64,000 bases of DNA from an uncultured Lachnospiraceae bacterium (GTDB taxonomy: Bacteria > Bacillota > Clostridia > Lachnospirales > Lachnospiraceae), in assembly GCA_910586755.1 (NCBI GenBank), contig CAJUJM010000066.1, positions 1-64,000 of the forward strand, given 5' to 3'. The translations under genes were made by a program, and so were the position numbers. The notes under the pieces were generated by a model, which was given only the letters and a program-made list of their open reading frames with translations, made no database searches and had not been told where the DNA came from. Within the stretch, counting starts at the first letter, position 1; each line of letters starts with the position of its first letter. Below, piece by piece: positions 34,691-44,176 of the stretch.

Positions 34691-35236
34691 ATGGAATTCA
34701 GAAATATAGGCAGGCATTTCTGCACGATTACAGAGCATAAGCTCTTAGTTATGAAACACTGCTTTATGGTAGGGTTGTACCGGCAGGGTTTACTTCATGA
34801 TTTGTCTAAATACAGTCTGGAAGAATTCTGGACCGGAGTCCGGTACTATCAGGGGAATCGAAGCCCCAACGCGGCGGAGCGGGAGCTGTTAGGCTTCTCC
34901 AAAGCCTGGCTTCACCACAAAGGACGGAATAAGCACCACTTTGAATATTGGATTGACGTATCCAAAAATAAAGAAGAAGGGCTGATTGGTAATAAAATGC
35001 CTTTAAAATATGTAATTGAGATGGTAATGGACAGAATAGCGGCCTGCAAGGTCTATAAGGGCAGAGACTATTACGACGGAGCAGCCTGGGAATATTATGA
35101 GAGAACCAGGCAGTATATTACCATTCACCCGGAGACCAGAGCACTTTTAGAGAAACTCCTCTGGATGCTGAAACAAAAGGGGGAGAAAAAAACCTTTTCT
35201 TACATCCGTAAGCTGCTGAAAAAAGGAGATTATTGA
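34691..35236 (+). CDS. DUF5662 family protein
   Basis: A 181-aa protein. The pattern HKLLVMKHCFMVGLYRQGLL, HDLSKYS and WLHHKGRNKHHFEYW is the mark of DUF5662, common in Clostridia. The spaced histidines and aspartates suggest a metal-binding helical fold like the HD group, but no activity is known. GGGAGG precedes the start. Its 3' end overlaps the convergent exonuclease-like gene by seven bases with no terminator between them. Confidence 0.82.
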   Translation: MEFRNIGRHFCTITEHKLLVMKHCFMVGLYRQGLLHDLSKYSLEEFWTGVRYYQGNRSPNAAERELLGFSKAWLHHKGRNKHHFEYWIDVSKNKEEGLIGNKMPLKYVIEMVMDRIAACKVYKGRDYYDGAAWEYYERTRQYITIHPETRALLEKLLWMLKQKGEKKTFSYIRKLLKKGDY

Positions 35237-36342
35237 TCCAACGGGATTTTGGGACATAAAAGCTTTAAAACGCTGCGTAAATAAAGATTGGCATTGTCAG
35301 GGCTGTGAAAAAGCTCCGGAGAGTACCGGACATAAGTCTGCTTTTCCTTATAGGCTTTTTTAAACACCGGGGTCCACATGGGCCGGGGCTGGGGAAGAAA
35401 AAGGCCGAAGGTTTTGGTATAACAGGTTGCAGCGGTAGCCTTTTTCCTGGCGGAGCGATCTACAAATTCTCCCAGGCTTTTATGGACAGCAGTATCCTCC
35501 TGGGGAAGATAATAATAATCCTTATAATCCGGATAAAAATATTTCAGCTCCCCCTCTGTGAGAGAAATGCTGCATACCAGGCGGTTTCCGTCACAGGACA
35601 GGGTAAATGTCCCGTCAGAGACGGACCAGGGCGCCGGGACAGAACAGGGACTTTCATAAGTGAGCTCCAGACAGGTTTCCGGCGATCCGAAAATATCGTG
35701 AATCGTGTGGCTGCTTTGTCCCGCAAAGGAAAAGCGGCCTTCCAGCATATCGCAGTAATTTAGAATAGGAAGAATCAGGGGCATCCCCTCCAAATCCTCT
35801 TTGTTGTGGAGAATCAGCATATTGTAAAGAAAATCCTCACCGGTAGTCAGGTAGTCCTGGTATACCTTGATAAGCTGGCCGCCGGAGTAGGGATCTGTGC
35901 GAAAGATTCCCAGAAATTGTTCAATGGCTTTTTGCTTTAAGCTTTCTAACCCTAAAAGTTCTTTGTATGGCTTGATTTTACGGTAAATATCCAGGCTTGT
36001 GACACCGGAAAAATCATAAGGCAGGCCATAATGGCGGCAGCGCTTTATCAGATAGGGAATGTCAAAGCTGTCCCCATTAAAATGAACCAGGATAGAAAAG
36101 TTCCCCAGGAAGGAGAAAAAGGCGTGAAGAAGTTCCGGCTCCGCTTCTTCGGTGTCGGCAAACCACTGATAAAGCTGCCAGTGATTTTCTCTGTAACAAG
36201 CGCAGCCAATCAGATAAAGGGATGAAGTTTCGCCGGAAAAACCGGTAGTTTCGATATCAAAAAACAGCAGATCCGGCAAGGGGCCAATCCGGTTAAGAGG
36301 ATAGGCGGCGGGAAAATCTATGGTATGGCGAATGGTAATCAT
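35230..36342 (-). CDS. RNase H-like exonuclease domain protein (YprB type)
   Basis: An N-terminal DEDD exonuclease fold: LLFFDIETTGFSG with DxE, then LVHFNGDSFDIPYLIKRC, and HNKEDLEG with the last aspartate. YprB-type proteins carry this domain with a variable C-terminus; the substrate is unknown. I chose ATG 36342 since AGGAGG lies 11 bases upstream; a TTG at 36366 lies before that site. The C-terminal 120 residues have no recognised domain. Confidence 0.82.
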   Translation of the reverse strand: MITIRHTIDFPAAYPLNRIGPLPDLLFFDIETTGFSGETSSLYLIGCACYRENHWQLYQWFADTEEAEPELLHAFFSFLGNFSILVHFNGDSFDIPYLIKRCRHYGLPYDFSGVTSLDIYRKIKPYKELLGLESLKQKAIEQFLGIFRTDPYSGGQLIKVYQDYLTTGEDFLYNMLILHNKEDLEGMPLILPILNYCDMLEGRFSFAGQSSHTIHDIFGSPETCLELTYESPCSVPAPWSVSDGTFTLSCDGNRLVCSISLTEGELKYFYPDYKDYYYLPQEDTAVHKSLGEFVDRSARKKATAATCYTKTFGLFLPQPRPMWTPVFKKAYKEKQTYVRYSPELFHSPDNANLYLRSVLKLLCPKIPLDQ

Positions 36343-36440
36343 AAGTATGAAATCCTCCTGAGGCAATGGATTCTATATCAGCAATTATACGGAACAGAAA
36401 AGAGAAAGTCAATGAGAAGAGAATATTTGTTCGATTGAGG

Positions 36441-36469
36441 TTGCATTGAAAACTTGTCTATGATATGAT
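36441..36469 (+). promoter_or_regulatory. Promoter of ruvAB
   Basis: TTGCAT (36441-36446), 17-base spacer, TATGAT (36464-36469). Confidence 0.6.
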
Positions 36470-36499
36470 GAGACTTAAAAGATTACAAAAGGAGAAGCT

Positions 36500-37129
36500 A
36501 TGATTTCTTATATTAAAGGCCCGTTGATGGAGATTGACGGGGACTTGATTGTAATAGAGGCCGGAAATGTTGGATTCGGTATCCGGGTGCCCTTATCTCT
36601 GCTGGATGAACTGCCCGGGATAGGGGAGACAGTAAAAGTTTATACTTATTTTCAGGTCCGGGAGGACGCCATGAGTCTTTATGGCTTTTTGAATCGCCAG
36701 GACAGGGAAATGTTTAAGCAGCTTTTAGGAGTGAATGGAGTGGGCCCCAAGGGAGCTTTGGGGATTCTGTCTGCTTTAAGGCCGGACGATCTGCGGCTTG
36801 CCATTATTTCCGGGGATGCCAAGGCCATCTCCAGAGCCCCTGGCATTGGGACAAAGACTGCCCAGCGGGTAATTCTGGATTTAAAAGACAAAATTTCCTC
36901 AGAGGATTTGTTTTCTCCGGCAGGAGACGGGGGATTTTTGGAAGATTCCGGAAATCAGGCCGCCGCAGACTCTCATGGAGATGCGGCCCGGGAGGCCATC
37001 AGCGCCCTGGTGGCTCTGGGTTATTCCAATATGGAGGCGGCCAGAGCGGTGAGGAAGGCAGAAATAACAGAGGAAATGACGGCAGAGGATGTACTGAAAG
37101 CCTCCCTGCGCCACCTGTCATTTTTGTAA
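36500..37129 (+). CDS. ruvA: Holliday junction helicase subunit RuvA
   Basis: RuvA binds four-way junctions as a tetramer. The N-terminal OB fold (MISYIKGPLMEIDGDLIVIE) is followed by two helix-hairpin-helix motifs (LLGVNGVGPKGALGIL and APGIGTKTAQRVILDLKDK) and the C-terminal RuvB-binding domain (AISALVALGYSNMEAARAV). The length (209 aa) is usual. AAGGAG lies before the ATG. Confidence 0.97.
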   Translation: MISYIKGPLMEIDGDLIVIEAGNVGFGIRVPLSLLDELPGIGETVKVYTYFQVREDAMSLYGFLNRQDREMFKQLLGVNGVGPKGALGILSALRPDDLRLAIISGDAKAISRAPGIGTKTAQRVILDLKDKISSEDLFSPAGDGGFLEDSGNQAAADSHGDAAREAISALVALGYSNMEAARAVRKAEITEEMTAEDVLKASLRHLSFL

Positions 37130-37173
37130 AATACCTTTTGACCCCAACATCATTTTTATAGAGGTGAGGATCC

Positions 37174-38178
37174 ATGGACAGGAGAATTATTACCACCGAG
37201 ATAACCGAAGAGGACAAGAAAATTGAGACCAGCCTGAGGCCTCAGCTTCTTTGTGAGTATATTGGCCAGGAAAAGATTAAGACCAATTTAAAAATCTATA
37301 TTGATGCCGCTAAATCCAGAAATGAAGCTCTGGATCATGTGCTGTTTTACGGCCCTCCCGGTTTGGGAAAAACTACCCTGGCAGGGATTATCGCCAAAGA
37401 AATGGGAACCAATATGAAGGTTACATCCGGACCTGCCATTGAAAAACCAGGGGAGATGGCGGCGATTTTAAATAATCTCCAGGAGGGGGACGTTCTTTTT
37501 GTAGATGAGATTCACCGGCTTAACCGCCAGGTGGAGGAGGTGCTTTATCCGGCTATGGAGGATTACGCCATAGATATTATGCTGGGAAAGGATTCCTCCG
37601 CCAGATCTATTCGCCTGGATCTGCCGAGATTTACTCTGGTAGGCGCTACCACCAGAGCCGGTCTTTTGACTGCTCCTCTGCGGGATCGGTTTGGCGTGGT
37701 CCAGAAGCTGGAGTTTTATACCCCGGGAGAGCTTACAACGATTGTGCTTCGATCCTCCATGGCTTTAGGAGTGGAGATTGACGCGGACGGGGCGGCGGAG
37801 ATCGCCAAAAGATCCAGAGGAACCCCCCGGCTTGCCAACCGTCTGTTAAAGAGAGTCAGGGATTTTGCCCAGGTAAAGTATGACGGACGGATTACCAGGG
37901 AAGTGGCGGATTTTGCACTGGACATTCTGGATGTGGATAAGCTGGGACTGGATCAGAACGACCGGAATATTTTACTGATGATCATTGAAAAATTTGGCGG
38001 CGGCCCTGTGGGCTTAGACACTCTGGCGGCGGCCCTGGGGGAAGATTCGGGGACTCTGGAAGATGTATATGAGCCATACCTTTTGATGAACGGGTTGATT
38101 AATCGTACCCCCAGGGGAAGGCTGGCAACGGAGCATGCCTACCGGCACCTTGGCATCAGCAGAGAAGAAAACAGTTAA
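37174..38178 (+). CDS. ruvB: Holliday junction helicase motor RuvB
   Basis: AAA+ ATPase that drives branch migration. The Walker A is GPPGLGKTT, Walker B VDEIHRL, sensor 1 GATTRAG, and the arginine finger region is RDRFG. The C-terminal winged helix contains GPVGLDTLAAALGED. The length (334 aa) is standard. Follows ruvA by 44 bases with GAGGTGAGG before the start. Confidence 0.98.
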   Translation: MDRRIITTEITEEDKKIETSLRPQLLCEYIGQEKIKTNLKIYIDAAKSRNEALDHVLFYGPPGLGKTTLAGIIAKEMGTNMKVTSGPAIEKPGEMAAILNNLQEGDVLFVDEIHRLNRQVEEVLYPAMEDYAIDIMLGKDSSARSIRLDLPRFTLVGATTRAGLLTAPLRDRFGVVQKLEFYTPGELTTIVLRSSMALGVEIDADGAAEIAKRSRGTPRLANRLLKRVRDFAQVKYDGRITREVADFALDILDVDKLGLDQNDRNILLMIIEKFGGGPVGLDTLAAALGEDSGTLEDVYEPYLLMNGLINRTPRGRLATEHAYRHLGISREENS

Positions 38179-38199
38179 ACAATTAAAATGTAACTTTTC

Positions 38200-38228
38200 T
38201 TGACAGTGGGAGTGTGTTATACTATATG
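38200..38228 (+). promoter_or_regulatory. Possible promoter of zapA
   Basis: TTGACA (38200-38205) with a 17-base spacer to TATATG (38223-38228); an overlapping TATACT (38218-38223) has too short a spacing. Confidence 0.4.
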
Positions 38229-38260
38229 GATAGAGGGCTATGGCAAATTTGCCTGTCCAA

Positions 38261-38352
38261 ACCTGCATGCGCCCGGCGGCGGACAAACACCGCACATGAA
38301 AGTTTGGCGCATGGGGCATACCTGAATGCATGCCGCCTGCCGGCGGCGGACC
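38261..38352. repeat. GC-rich intergenic repeat upstream of zapA
   Basis: ACCTGCATGCGCCCGGCGGC at 38261 is followed about 60 bases later by a diverged second copy at 38320-38352 (CCTGAATGCATGCCGCC...). The first is also nearly identical to 55364-55385 before hemB. The whole is enclosed by ATAGAGG/CCTCTAT. It is non-coding and resembles a REP element. Confidence 0.6.
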
Positions 38353-38383
38353 TCTATAGTAACCAAACAGGAGAACAACCCTT

Positions 38384-38938
38384 ATGGATTCGAAAAATTA
38401 TGCAGAAGTATTAATAGACGGCAATGTATACACTCTGGCTGGTGTGGAAGAAAAGAGCTACTTTCAAAAGGTTGCCGCATATATCAACGAAAAGATTGAC
38501 CAGTTAAAGTCTCAGCCCGGCTTTACCAAGCAGAGCGACGACTATCGAAATGTTATGGTGGAGCTGAACATAGCAGACGATTATTTTAAAGCCATGGACA
38601 AGCTTAATGCCATGGAGACTCAAAAAGTTGACATGGAACGGGAGATATACAGCCTGAAGCATGAGCTGGTCAGCACCCAGATGAAGCTGGAGGCAGCTCT
38701 CAGAAGCCTGGATGATTTCCAGAGAAAACAGATGGGGCAGGAGGCGGAGCTTAAAAAGGCGCTGTCCAGGGTAAAAGTCAGTGAGGAGCTGGCAGCGGCG
38801 GCAAAAGAAAGCGAAGAAAAGGCCGCTGCGGTAATGGCAGCTTCAGAGGCGGCAAAAAATGCTGAATTTACACCGTCTGTTTCCCAGATTCCGCCTTCTC
38901 AGAAGGGCGGACACGGCAACAGAAAAGGTAAGAGGTAG
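38384..38938 (+). CDS. zapA: Cell division protein ZapA
   Basis: ZapA cross-links FtsZ filaments at the division ring. The N-terminal domain reads YAEVLIDGNVYTLAGVEEKSYFQKVAAYINEKI, typical of Gram-positive ZapA. A long coiled coil covers residues about 60-160. At 184 aa it is much longer than Bacillus ZapA (85 aa) because of a longer coiled coil and a Pro/Ser/Lys-rich tail, as is common in Lachnospiraceae. CAGGAG precedes the start. Confidence 0.9.
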   Translation: MDSKNYAEVLIDGNVYTLAGVEEKSYFQKVAAYINEKIDQLKSQPGFTKQSDDYRNVMVELNIADDYFKAMDKLNAMETQKVDMEREIYSLKHELVSTQMKLEAALRSLDDFQRKQMGQEAELKKALSRVKVSEELAAAAKESEEKAAAVMAASEAAKNAEFTPSVSQIPPSQKGGHGNRKGKR

Positions 38939-38953
38939 AAATACGTAACAGTT

Positions 38954-38986
38954 CAGGGGGCGCTGGAAAGGTAGGCCCCCTGTTTT
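38954..38986 (+). terminator. Terminator after zapA
   Basis: CAGGGGGC (38954-38961) pairs with GCCCCCTG (38975-38982), followed by TTTT. Its first bases overlap TACGTAACAGTTCAG, the end sequence of the 34460 repeat. Confidence 0.75.
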
Positions 38987-39010
38987 ATCACACCGGAAAG
39001 GAGAATGGCA

Positions 39011-41302
39011 GTGGTAAGGGAAAAGAGCGTAGAGCTTTTAGCTCCGGCCGGGAGCTTTGAGAGTATGAAAGCTGCCGTGGCAGCCGGTGCGGATGCGGTT
39101 TATATGGGAGGCAGCCGGTTCGGGGCCAGGGCTTATGCGGATAACCCGGACAAGGATAAGCTGCTGGAGGCCATCGATTACGTTCACATTCATGGACGCC
39201 GCCTTTATATGACGGTCAACACCCTGTTTAAAGAGAAAGAACTGGGCGAGTTGTATGACTATCTGCTTCCCTATTATGAGCAGGGAGTGGACGGAGTGAT
39301 TGTCCAGGATCTGGGAGCTTTTATGAAAATACGGGAATGGTTTCCCGATCTGCCCATTCACGCCAGCACCCAGATGACGGTTACTGGTGTTTACGGCGCT
39401 AAGGTTTTAAAAAATTTAGGGGCTCAAAGGGTGGTAACGGCCAGAGAGCTGTCTTTAGAGGAAATACGAGAGATTCATCGCCAGGTTCCAATAGAAATCG
39501 AAAGTTTTGTTCATGGCGCCCTGTGCTACTGCTATTCCGGCCAGTGTTTAATGAGCAGCCTTATTGGCGGGCGCAGCGGCAACCGGGGAAGGTGCGCCCA
39601 GCCCTGCCGCCTTCCTTATGACGTAAAAAGGGACGGAAAATCGTTTTATAAAGGGAAGGAGTCTTATGTACTGAATCTGAAAGATCTGTGTACATTGGAC
39701 TTAATTCCGGATATGATAGAAGCCGGAGTCTATTCCATGAAGATAGAGGGACGGATGAAAAGCCCAAGATACACGGCCGGGGTGGTAAGTATTTACCGGA
39801 AATACGTGGATATGTACAAAAGCCGGGGCAGAGAAGGATTCCAGGTGGATCCGGAAGATAAAAAGCTTTTGCTGGATCTGTTTGACAGAGGTGGTTTTTC
39901 TCAGGGGTATTACGAGAATCACAATGGCCGCCATATGGTGGCATTAAAGGAAAAGCCTTCCTTCCGGGAGGGAAACCAGGAGCTTTTTGACCGGTTAGAC
40001 AGAGAATATGTAAACGCGGCGGTACAGGAGCCGGTTGTTGGTTCCGTGGTTCTGGAGGAAGGACGGCCTTTAAGCCTGTCCCTAAGCCTGGAACCTCCGG
40101 GGCTTGATCCGATTACTGTTACGGTGACAGGACAGATGTCTCAAAAGGCCCAAAATCAGCCAATTACAGAGGAAAAAGTAGCAAAGCAGATAAGAAAAAC
40201 CGGGGGAACCCCCTTTACCATTTCCCGTTTAGATGTCAGGATTGCCGGGGAGCTGTTTCTGCCTGTTCAGGCCTTAAATGAACTTCGCCGGGATGGCCTG
40301 GAGACCCTTGAAAAAGCAGTTTTAGTGCCTTACCGTCGAACTGCAGTCCCCCAGTCCGGCGGGGAAATCCAGACAGTCAGCCCTGCAACTGGGCAGTCCG
40401 GCCAGGTAACCCAGCCAGCCAGCTCTGCAATACCGCTGGAAGAAGAAACCGGACGGCGGACGGATCCGGCCTTCCGGCTGTCCTTTGAAGAGCCATCTCA
40501 GCTGGCGGCTGTCCTCTCCTGGCCAAAGCTGGAAGAAAACAGGGTCCGGATTGACGAGGTTGCCATAGACAGCGCCGGTTTTCCGGCAGAACAGTGGCCG
40601 GAATGGGTGCAACGGGTTCACAATAAGGAGATTTCCTGCCAGTTGATCTTGCCCCATATTTTTCGGACAGAGGCCAGGGAGTATTTAGGCCATAACCTGG
40701 ATAAATTAAAATCAGCCGGTTTTGACGGCGTCATAGTCCGGGCTATGGAAGAGACAGAGTGGTTAAAAGAAATGGATATCACCTGCCCTATGGTTTTTGA
40801 CGATACTATGTATACCTGGAACCGGGAGGCCGCTTTGGCTATGAAAGCCATGGGAGCGGAGCGGGTTACCCTTCCTCTGGAGCTGAACAGCAGAGAGATG
40901 AAAGAAACCGGAAGGACAGACCCGCCTTCTGATCTGGTGGTTTACGGCCGCCTTCCTATGATGGTTTCCGCCCAGTGTATCAAAAAAACCACATCAGGCT
41001 GTGACAAACGCCGGGAAACTATAAATTTAAAAGATCGGACCGGCAAACTGCTTCCGGTGAAAACCCATTGCCGGTTCTGCTATAATACCATCTATAACCC
41101 AAGTCCCTTAGCCCTTTTTGGCTGTAAAGACCAGATACGGGCCCTGAAACCGGACGGGCTTCGGATGAAATTTACCACTGAGACAGAAGAAGAAACCATA
41201 AGGATCCTGAAGGCCTTTCTTGAGGAAGGAAAAGAGAAGGAGGTTTTACCTGTTCCACTGAAAGACTTTACCAGAGGGCATTTTCGCCGGGGAGTGGAAT
41301 AG
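39011..41302 (+). CDS. U32 family protein with extended C-terminus (DUF3656-like)
   Basis: The first 400 residues are a U32 barrel: VELLAPAGSFESMKAAVAAGADAVYMGG, then SFVHGALCYCYSGQCLMSSLIGGRSGNRGRCAQPC and IEGRMKSPRY. The C-terminal 350 residues include a second barrel-like part (DGVIVRAMEE) and end with CRFCYNTIYN. This long form resembles E. coli RlhA, which hydroxylates C2501 of 23S rRNA; the function here is not certain. AAGGAG is seven bases before GTG 39011; ATG 39005 is in the same frame but too close to it. Confidence 0.85.
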   Translation: MVREKSVELLAPAGSFESMKAAVAAGADAVYMGGSRFGARAYADNPDKDKLLEAIDYVHIHGRRLYMTVNTLFKEKELGELYDYLLPYYEQGVDGVIVQDLGAFMKIREWFPDLPIHASTQMTVTGVYGAKVLKNLGAQRVVTARELSLEEIREIHRQVPIEIESFVHGALCYCYSGQCLMSSLIGGRSGNRGRCAQPCRLPYDVKRDGKSFYKGKESYVLNLKDLCTLDLIPDMIEAGVYSMKIEGRMKSPRYTAGVVSIYRKYVDMYKSRGREGFQVDPEDKKLLLDLFDRGGFSQGYYENHNGRHMVALKEKPSFREGNQELFDRLDREYVNAAVQEPVVGSVVLEEGRPLSLSLSLEPPGLDPITVTVTGQMSQKAQNQPITEEKVAKQIRKTGGTPFTISRLDVRIAGELFLPVQALNELRRDGLETLEKAVLVPYRRTAVPQSGGEIQTVSPATGQSGQVTQPASSAIPLEEETGRRTDPAFRLSFEEPSQLAAVLSWPKLEENRVRIDEVAIDSAGFPAEQWPEWVQRVHNKEISCQLILPHIFRTEAREYLGHNLDKLKSAGFDGVIVRAMEETEWLKEMDITCPMVFDDTMYTWNREAALAMKAMGAERVTLPLELNSREMKETGRTDPPSDLVVYGRLPMMVSAQCIKKTTSGCDKRRETINLKDRTGKLLPVKTHCRFCYNTIYNPSPLALFGCKDQIRALKPDGLRMKFTTETEEETIRILKAFLEEGKEKEVLPVPLKDFTRGHFRRGVE

Positions 41303-41311
41303 GAAAATAGA

Positions 41312-42643
41312 ATGACAACCCTGATTATTGAGATTTCCAAATATCTTATGATTCTTTTAATGGCCTTTTACACATATTTTAACTTCCGGTTCTTCTCGTA
41401 TCAGGACCCGGAGGATAAAAAGGCGGTCTGCGGCCGTCAAAACCAGGCCATGTTTTTAATCCATCTCCTGGCTTTTCTGGTAATTTACCTGAAAAGCCAG
41501 GAGGAAGCAGTCATCGGCTTCTATCTGGCCCAGGTAGTGTTCTTTGCCGGCTATATCGGTGGATTCCGCTTGCTGTACCGCAATGTATCCAGACTTTTGG
41601 TTAATAATACCGCCATGCTTTTATGCGTGGGATTTATTATCCAGACCCGTTTGTCCATACAAAAGGGGCAGACCCTGGCGGGAAAGCAGTTTATCGCAGC
41701 GGTCTTAGCGGCGGCTGTAAGTCTTTTAATCCCCTTTATTATAGACAGGATGTGGCAGCTCTCCAAGATTCCCTGGGTGTATGGAATAGGAGGCCTGGTT
41801 TTGCTGGCGGCAGTGTGGATAAAGGGAAATACCAGCTACGGAGCTCAGCTTTCCCTGACTCTGGGAGGAGCATCCTTTCAGCCCTCCGAATTTGTAAAGA
41901 TTACCTTTGTATTTTTTACGGCAGCCATGTTTTACCATTCTACCAGCTTTCCCACTGTGTGTATTACTACGGCGGCAGCAGCGGCCCATGTGCTGGTACT
42001 GGTGATGTCTAAGGACCTGGGCGGAGCCCTGATTTTCTTTATAACTTATGTATTTATGCTGTTTGTGGCCACCTCCAGCTGGATTTATCTGGGAGCGGGA
42101 ATCTTAAGCGGAAGTGCGGCGGCAGCGGCGGCCTACCATCTGTTTTCCCATGTCCGGATCCGGGTGGAGGCCTGGGCCAATCCCTGGGCGGATATTGACA
42201 ACCGGGGCTACCAGATTACCCAGTCCCTCTTTGCTATCGGCACAGGAGGATGGTTTGGAAGCGGCCTTTTTCAGGGAATGCCTTATAAGATCCCTGTCGT
42301 GGAAAAGGATTTCATTTTTGCGGCAATTTTTGAAGAAATGGGAGGGATTTTTGCAATCTGCGTTCTGCTAATCTGTCTGGGATGCTTTATCCAGTTTATG
42401 ATGATAGCAGCCAGGATGAGGGCGGCTTTTTATAAATTAATTGCTTTTGGGCTGGGTATGGTATATATTGTCCAGGTATTTTTAAATGTAGGGGGAGTAG
42501 TAAAATTTATTCCCTCCACCGGCGTGACCCTGCCTTTTGTCAGTTATGGGGGGAGCTCTGTTTTCAGCACATTTTTTCTGTTCCAGATTGTTCAGGGGCT
42601 TTATATTTTAAAGCAGAATGAGGAGGAAGAAGATGAAGCGTAA
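41312..42643 (+). CDS. FtsW/RodA/SpoVE family peptidoglycan polymerase
   Basis: A SEDS-family glycosyltransferase with about ten membrane segments. The motif GGASFQPSEFVKITFVFF is the conserved pre-catalytic segment and VSKDLGGALIFF-like MSKDLGGALIFF holds the catalytic aspartate. The end SYGGSSVFSTFFLFQIVQGL is typical. It overlaps the following PBP gene by 11 bases, so the two make a polymerase-transpeptidase pair for wall growth or division. Confidence 0.94.
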   Translation: MTTLIIEISKYLMILLMAFYTYFNFRFFSYQDPEDKKAVCGRQNQAMFLIHLLAFLVIYLKSQEEAVIGFYLAQVVFFAGYIGGFRLLYRNVSRLLVNNTAMLLCVGFIIQTRLSIQKGQTLAGKQFIAAVLAAAVSLLIPFIIDRMWQLSKIPWVYGIGGLVLLAAVWIKGNTSYGAQLSLTLGGASFQPSEFVKITFVFFTAAMFYHSTSFPTVCITTAAAAAHVLVLVMSKDLGGALIFFITYVFMLFVATSSWIYLGAGILSGSAAAAAAYHLFSHVRIRVEAWANPWADIDNRGYQITQSLFAIGTGGWFGSGLFQGMPYKIPVVEKDFIFAAIFEEMGGIFAICVLLICLGCFIQFMMIAARMRAAFYKLIAFGLGMVYIVQVFLNVGGVVKFIPSTGVTLPFVSYGGSSVFSTFFLFQIVQGLYILKQNEEEEDEA

Positions 42644-44078
42644 TTCTGGCTCTCCGGGTTCCAATGGAAATATTTTGATCTTGACGTATCTGATCTCAGC
42701 GGTATTTGTGCTGCTTACAGGGTATCTGGTCTGGTTTATAGAGGCGCAAAGCGAAAATGCCCTTAATAATTCTTACAATGCCAGGCTGGAGCATTTATCT
42801 GATAAGGTGATCCGGGGAGAAATCTTAAGCAATGATGGAAGAATCCTGGCCCAGACATTGGTGGGAGAGGACGGAGAGGAAAGGCGCGTCTACCCTTATG
42901 GTCCTTTGTTTTGCCACGCAGTGGGCTGGTCCACCAGAGGAAAGACGGGAGTGGAGGATCTGGCCAATTTCTACCTTCTTTCCTCCCATGACAATCTGGC
43001 GGAGAAGGTGCTTAGAGAGCTGATGGATGAGAAGGATCCGGGGGATGATGTGGTTACCACCCTGGATGTGGAATTGCAGCAGACTGCCTATGACGCCCTT
43101 GGAGACAGAAAAGGGGCGGTTGTAGTGATGGAGGTCGATACAGGAAAAATCCTGGCCATGGTTTCCAAACCGGAATTTGATACCAACCAAATCAATACTC
43201 TGTGGGACAGTCTGGTATCCGGAGACATAGGGGAAGGACTTTTATTAAACCGTGCCGCCCAGGGAGTTTACCCGCCGGGATCCACGTTTAAAACCCTGGT
43301 ACTTCTGGAATATATGAGAGAGAACCCGGAGGATTACCAAAATTTTCATTTTGACTGTAATGGGATATACCAATATGCAGAATACACCATACGCTGCTAT
43401 CACTCTACAGCTCACGGAAGTCAGAACCTGGAGCAGGCCTTTGCCAATTCCTGCAACGGGGCGTTTGCCAGCATGGGCCTTAACCTAAACCATGGCAGAA
43501 TGAAAAATCTGGCGGAAGATATGCTGTTTAATCAGGAGCTTCCTCTGTCTGTTCCTTACAGCAAAAGTACTTTTGCTCTGGGGGACGGGGCCTCTGACTG
43601 GGAGGTGCTTCAGACCTCCATCGGCCAGGGAGGAACCCAGATAACCCCTGTCCACAACCTGATGCTTACCGCTGCAATCGCCAACGGGGGAAACCTTATG
43701 AAGCCTTATTTTATCGACTATGTGGTAAATGCCAATGGGGAGATGGGACAGAAATTTCTGCCGGAGTCCTGGGGAAGCCTTATGAGCGCCAAAGAGGCGG
43801 GAACTCTGGCCGGGATGATGGAGCTGGTGGTGACGGAGGGAACCGGCTTGGCCCTCAGGACAGAGGCATACAGGGCGGCAGGAAAGACCGGCTCCGCTGA
43901 GTTTGAAACCGGAAGGGAAAGCCATGCCTGGTTTACCGGTTTTGCGCCGGTAGAAAATCCTCAGATCGCCATTTCCGTGGTGATGGAGGAAGGAGGCAGC
44001 GGCGGCCGGGAAGCAGCTCCCATCGCCAGGGCTGTGTTTGACGCCTATTTTGTGAAGCAGGCCCAAAGTGGAAATTAA
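42633..44078 (+). CDS. Penicillin-binding protein 2-like transpeptidase
   Basis: A class B PBP with one membrane anchor at about residues 12-35. Catalytic motifs: SxxK is STFK (Ser about 217) in PPGSTFKTLV, SxN is SCN in FANSCNGAF, and KTG is in AAGKTGSAEF. The N-terminal pedestal domain has RGEILSNDGRILAQT. ATG 42633 has AGGAGG six bases upstream; the ATG at 42618 lies before that site. The short form (482 aa) is like PbpA of Actinobacteria and Clostridia. Confidence 0.93.
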   Translation: MKRNSGSPGSNGNILILTYLISAVFVLLTGYLVWFIEAQSENALNNSYNARLEHLSDKVIRGEILSNDGRILAQTLVGEDGEERRVYPYGPLFCHAVGWSTRGKTGVEDLANFYLLSSHDNLAEKVLRELMDEKDPGDDVVTTLDVELQQTAYDALGDRKGAVVVMEVDTGKILAMVSKPEFDTNQINTLWDSLVSGDIGEGLLLNRAAQGVYPPGSTFKTLVLLEYMRENPEDYQNFHFDCNGIYQYAEYTIRCYHSTAHGSQNLEQAFANSCNGAFASMGLNLNHGRMKNLAEDMLFNQELPLSVPYSKSTFALGDGASDWEVLQTSIGQGGTQITPVHNLMLTAAIANGGNLMKPYFIDYVVNANGEMGQKFLPESWGSLMSAKEAGTLAGMMELVVTEGTGLALRTEAYRAAGKTGSAEFETGRESHAWFTGFAPVENPQIAISVVMEEGGSGGREAAPIARAVFDAYFVKQAQSGN

Positions 44079-44098
44079 GCGGAAATTGCGGCAAAGCT

Positions 44099-44125
44099 TA
44101 AAAAATTCTGCTAAATTGTCGATAT
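44099..44125 (+). promoter_or_regulatory. Sigma-D (sigma-28)-like promoter
   Basis: TAAA (44099-44102), exactly 15 bases, GTCGATAT (44118-44125). This differs from the sigma-28 consensus TAAA-N15-GCCGATAT at one base. It lies 52 bases before an unknown gene with a strong AAGGAGG site. Confidence 0.5.
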
Positions 44126-44176
44126 AATAATAAAGCGCACCGTCAAAAGGAATATATTTTCAAGGAGGATTACGTT

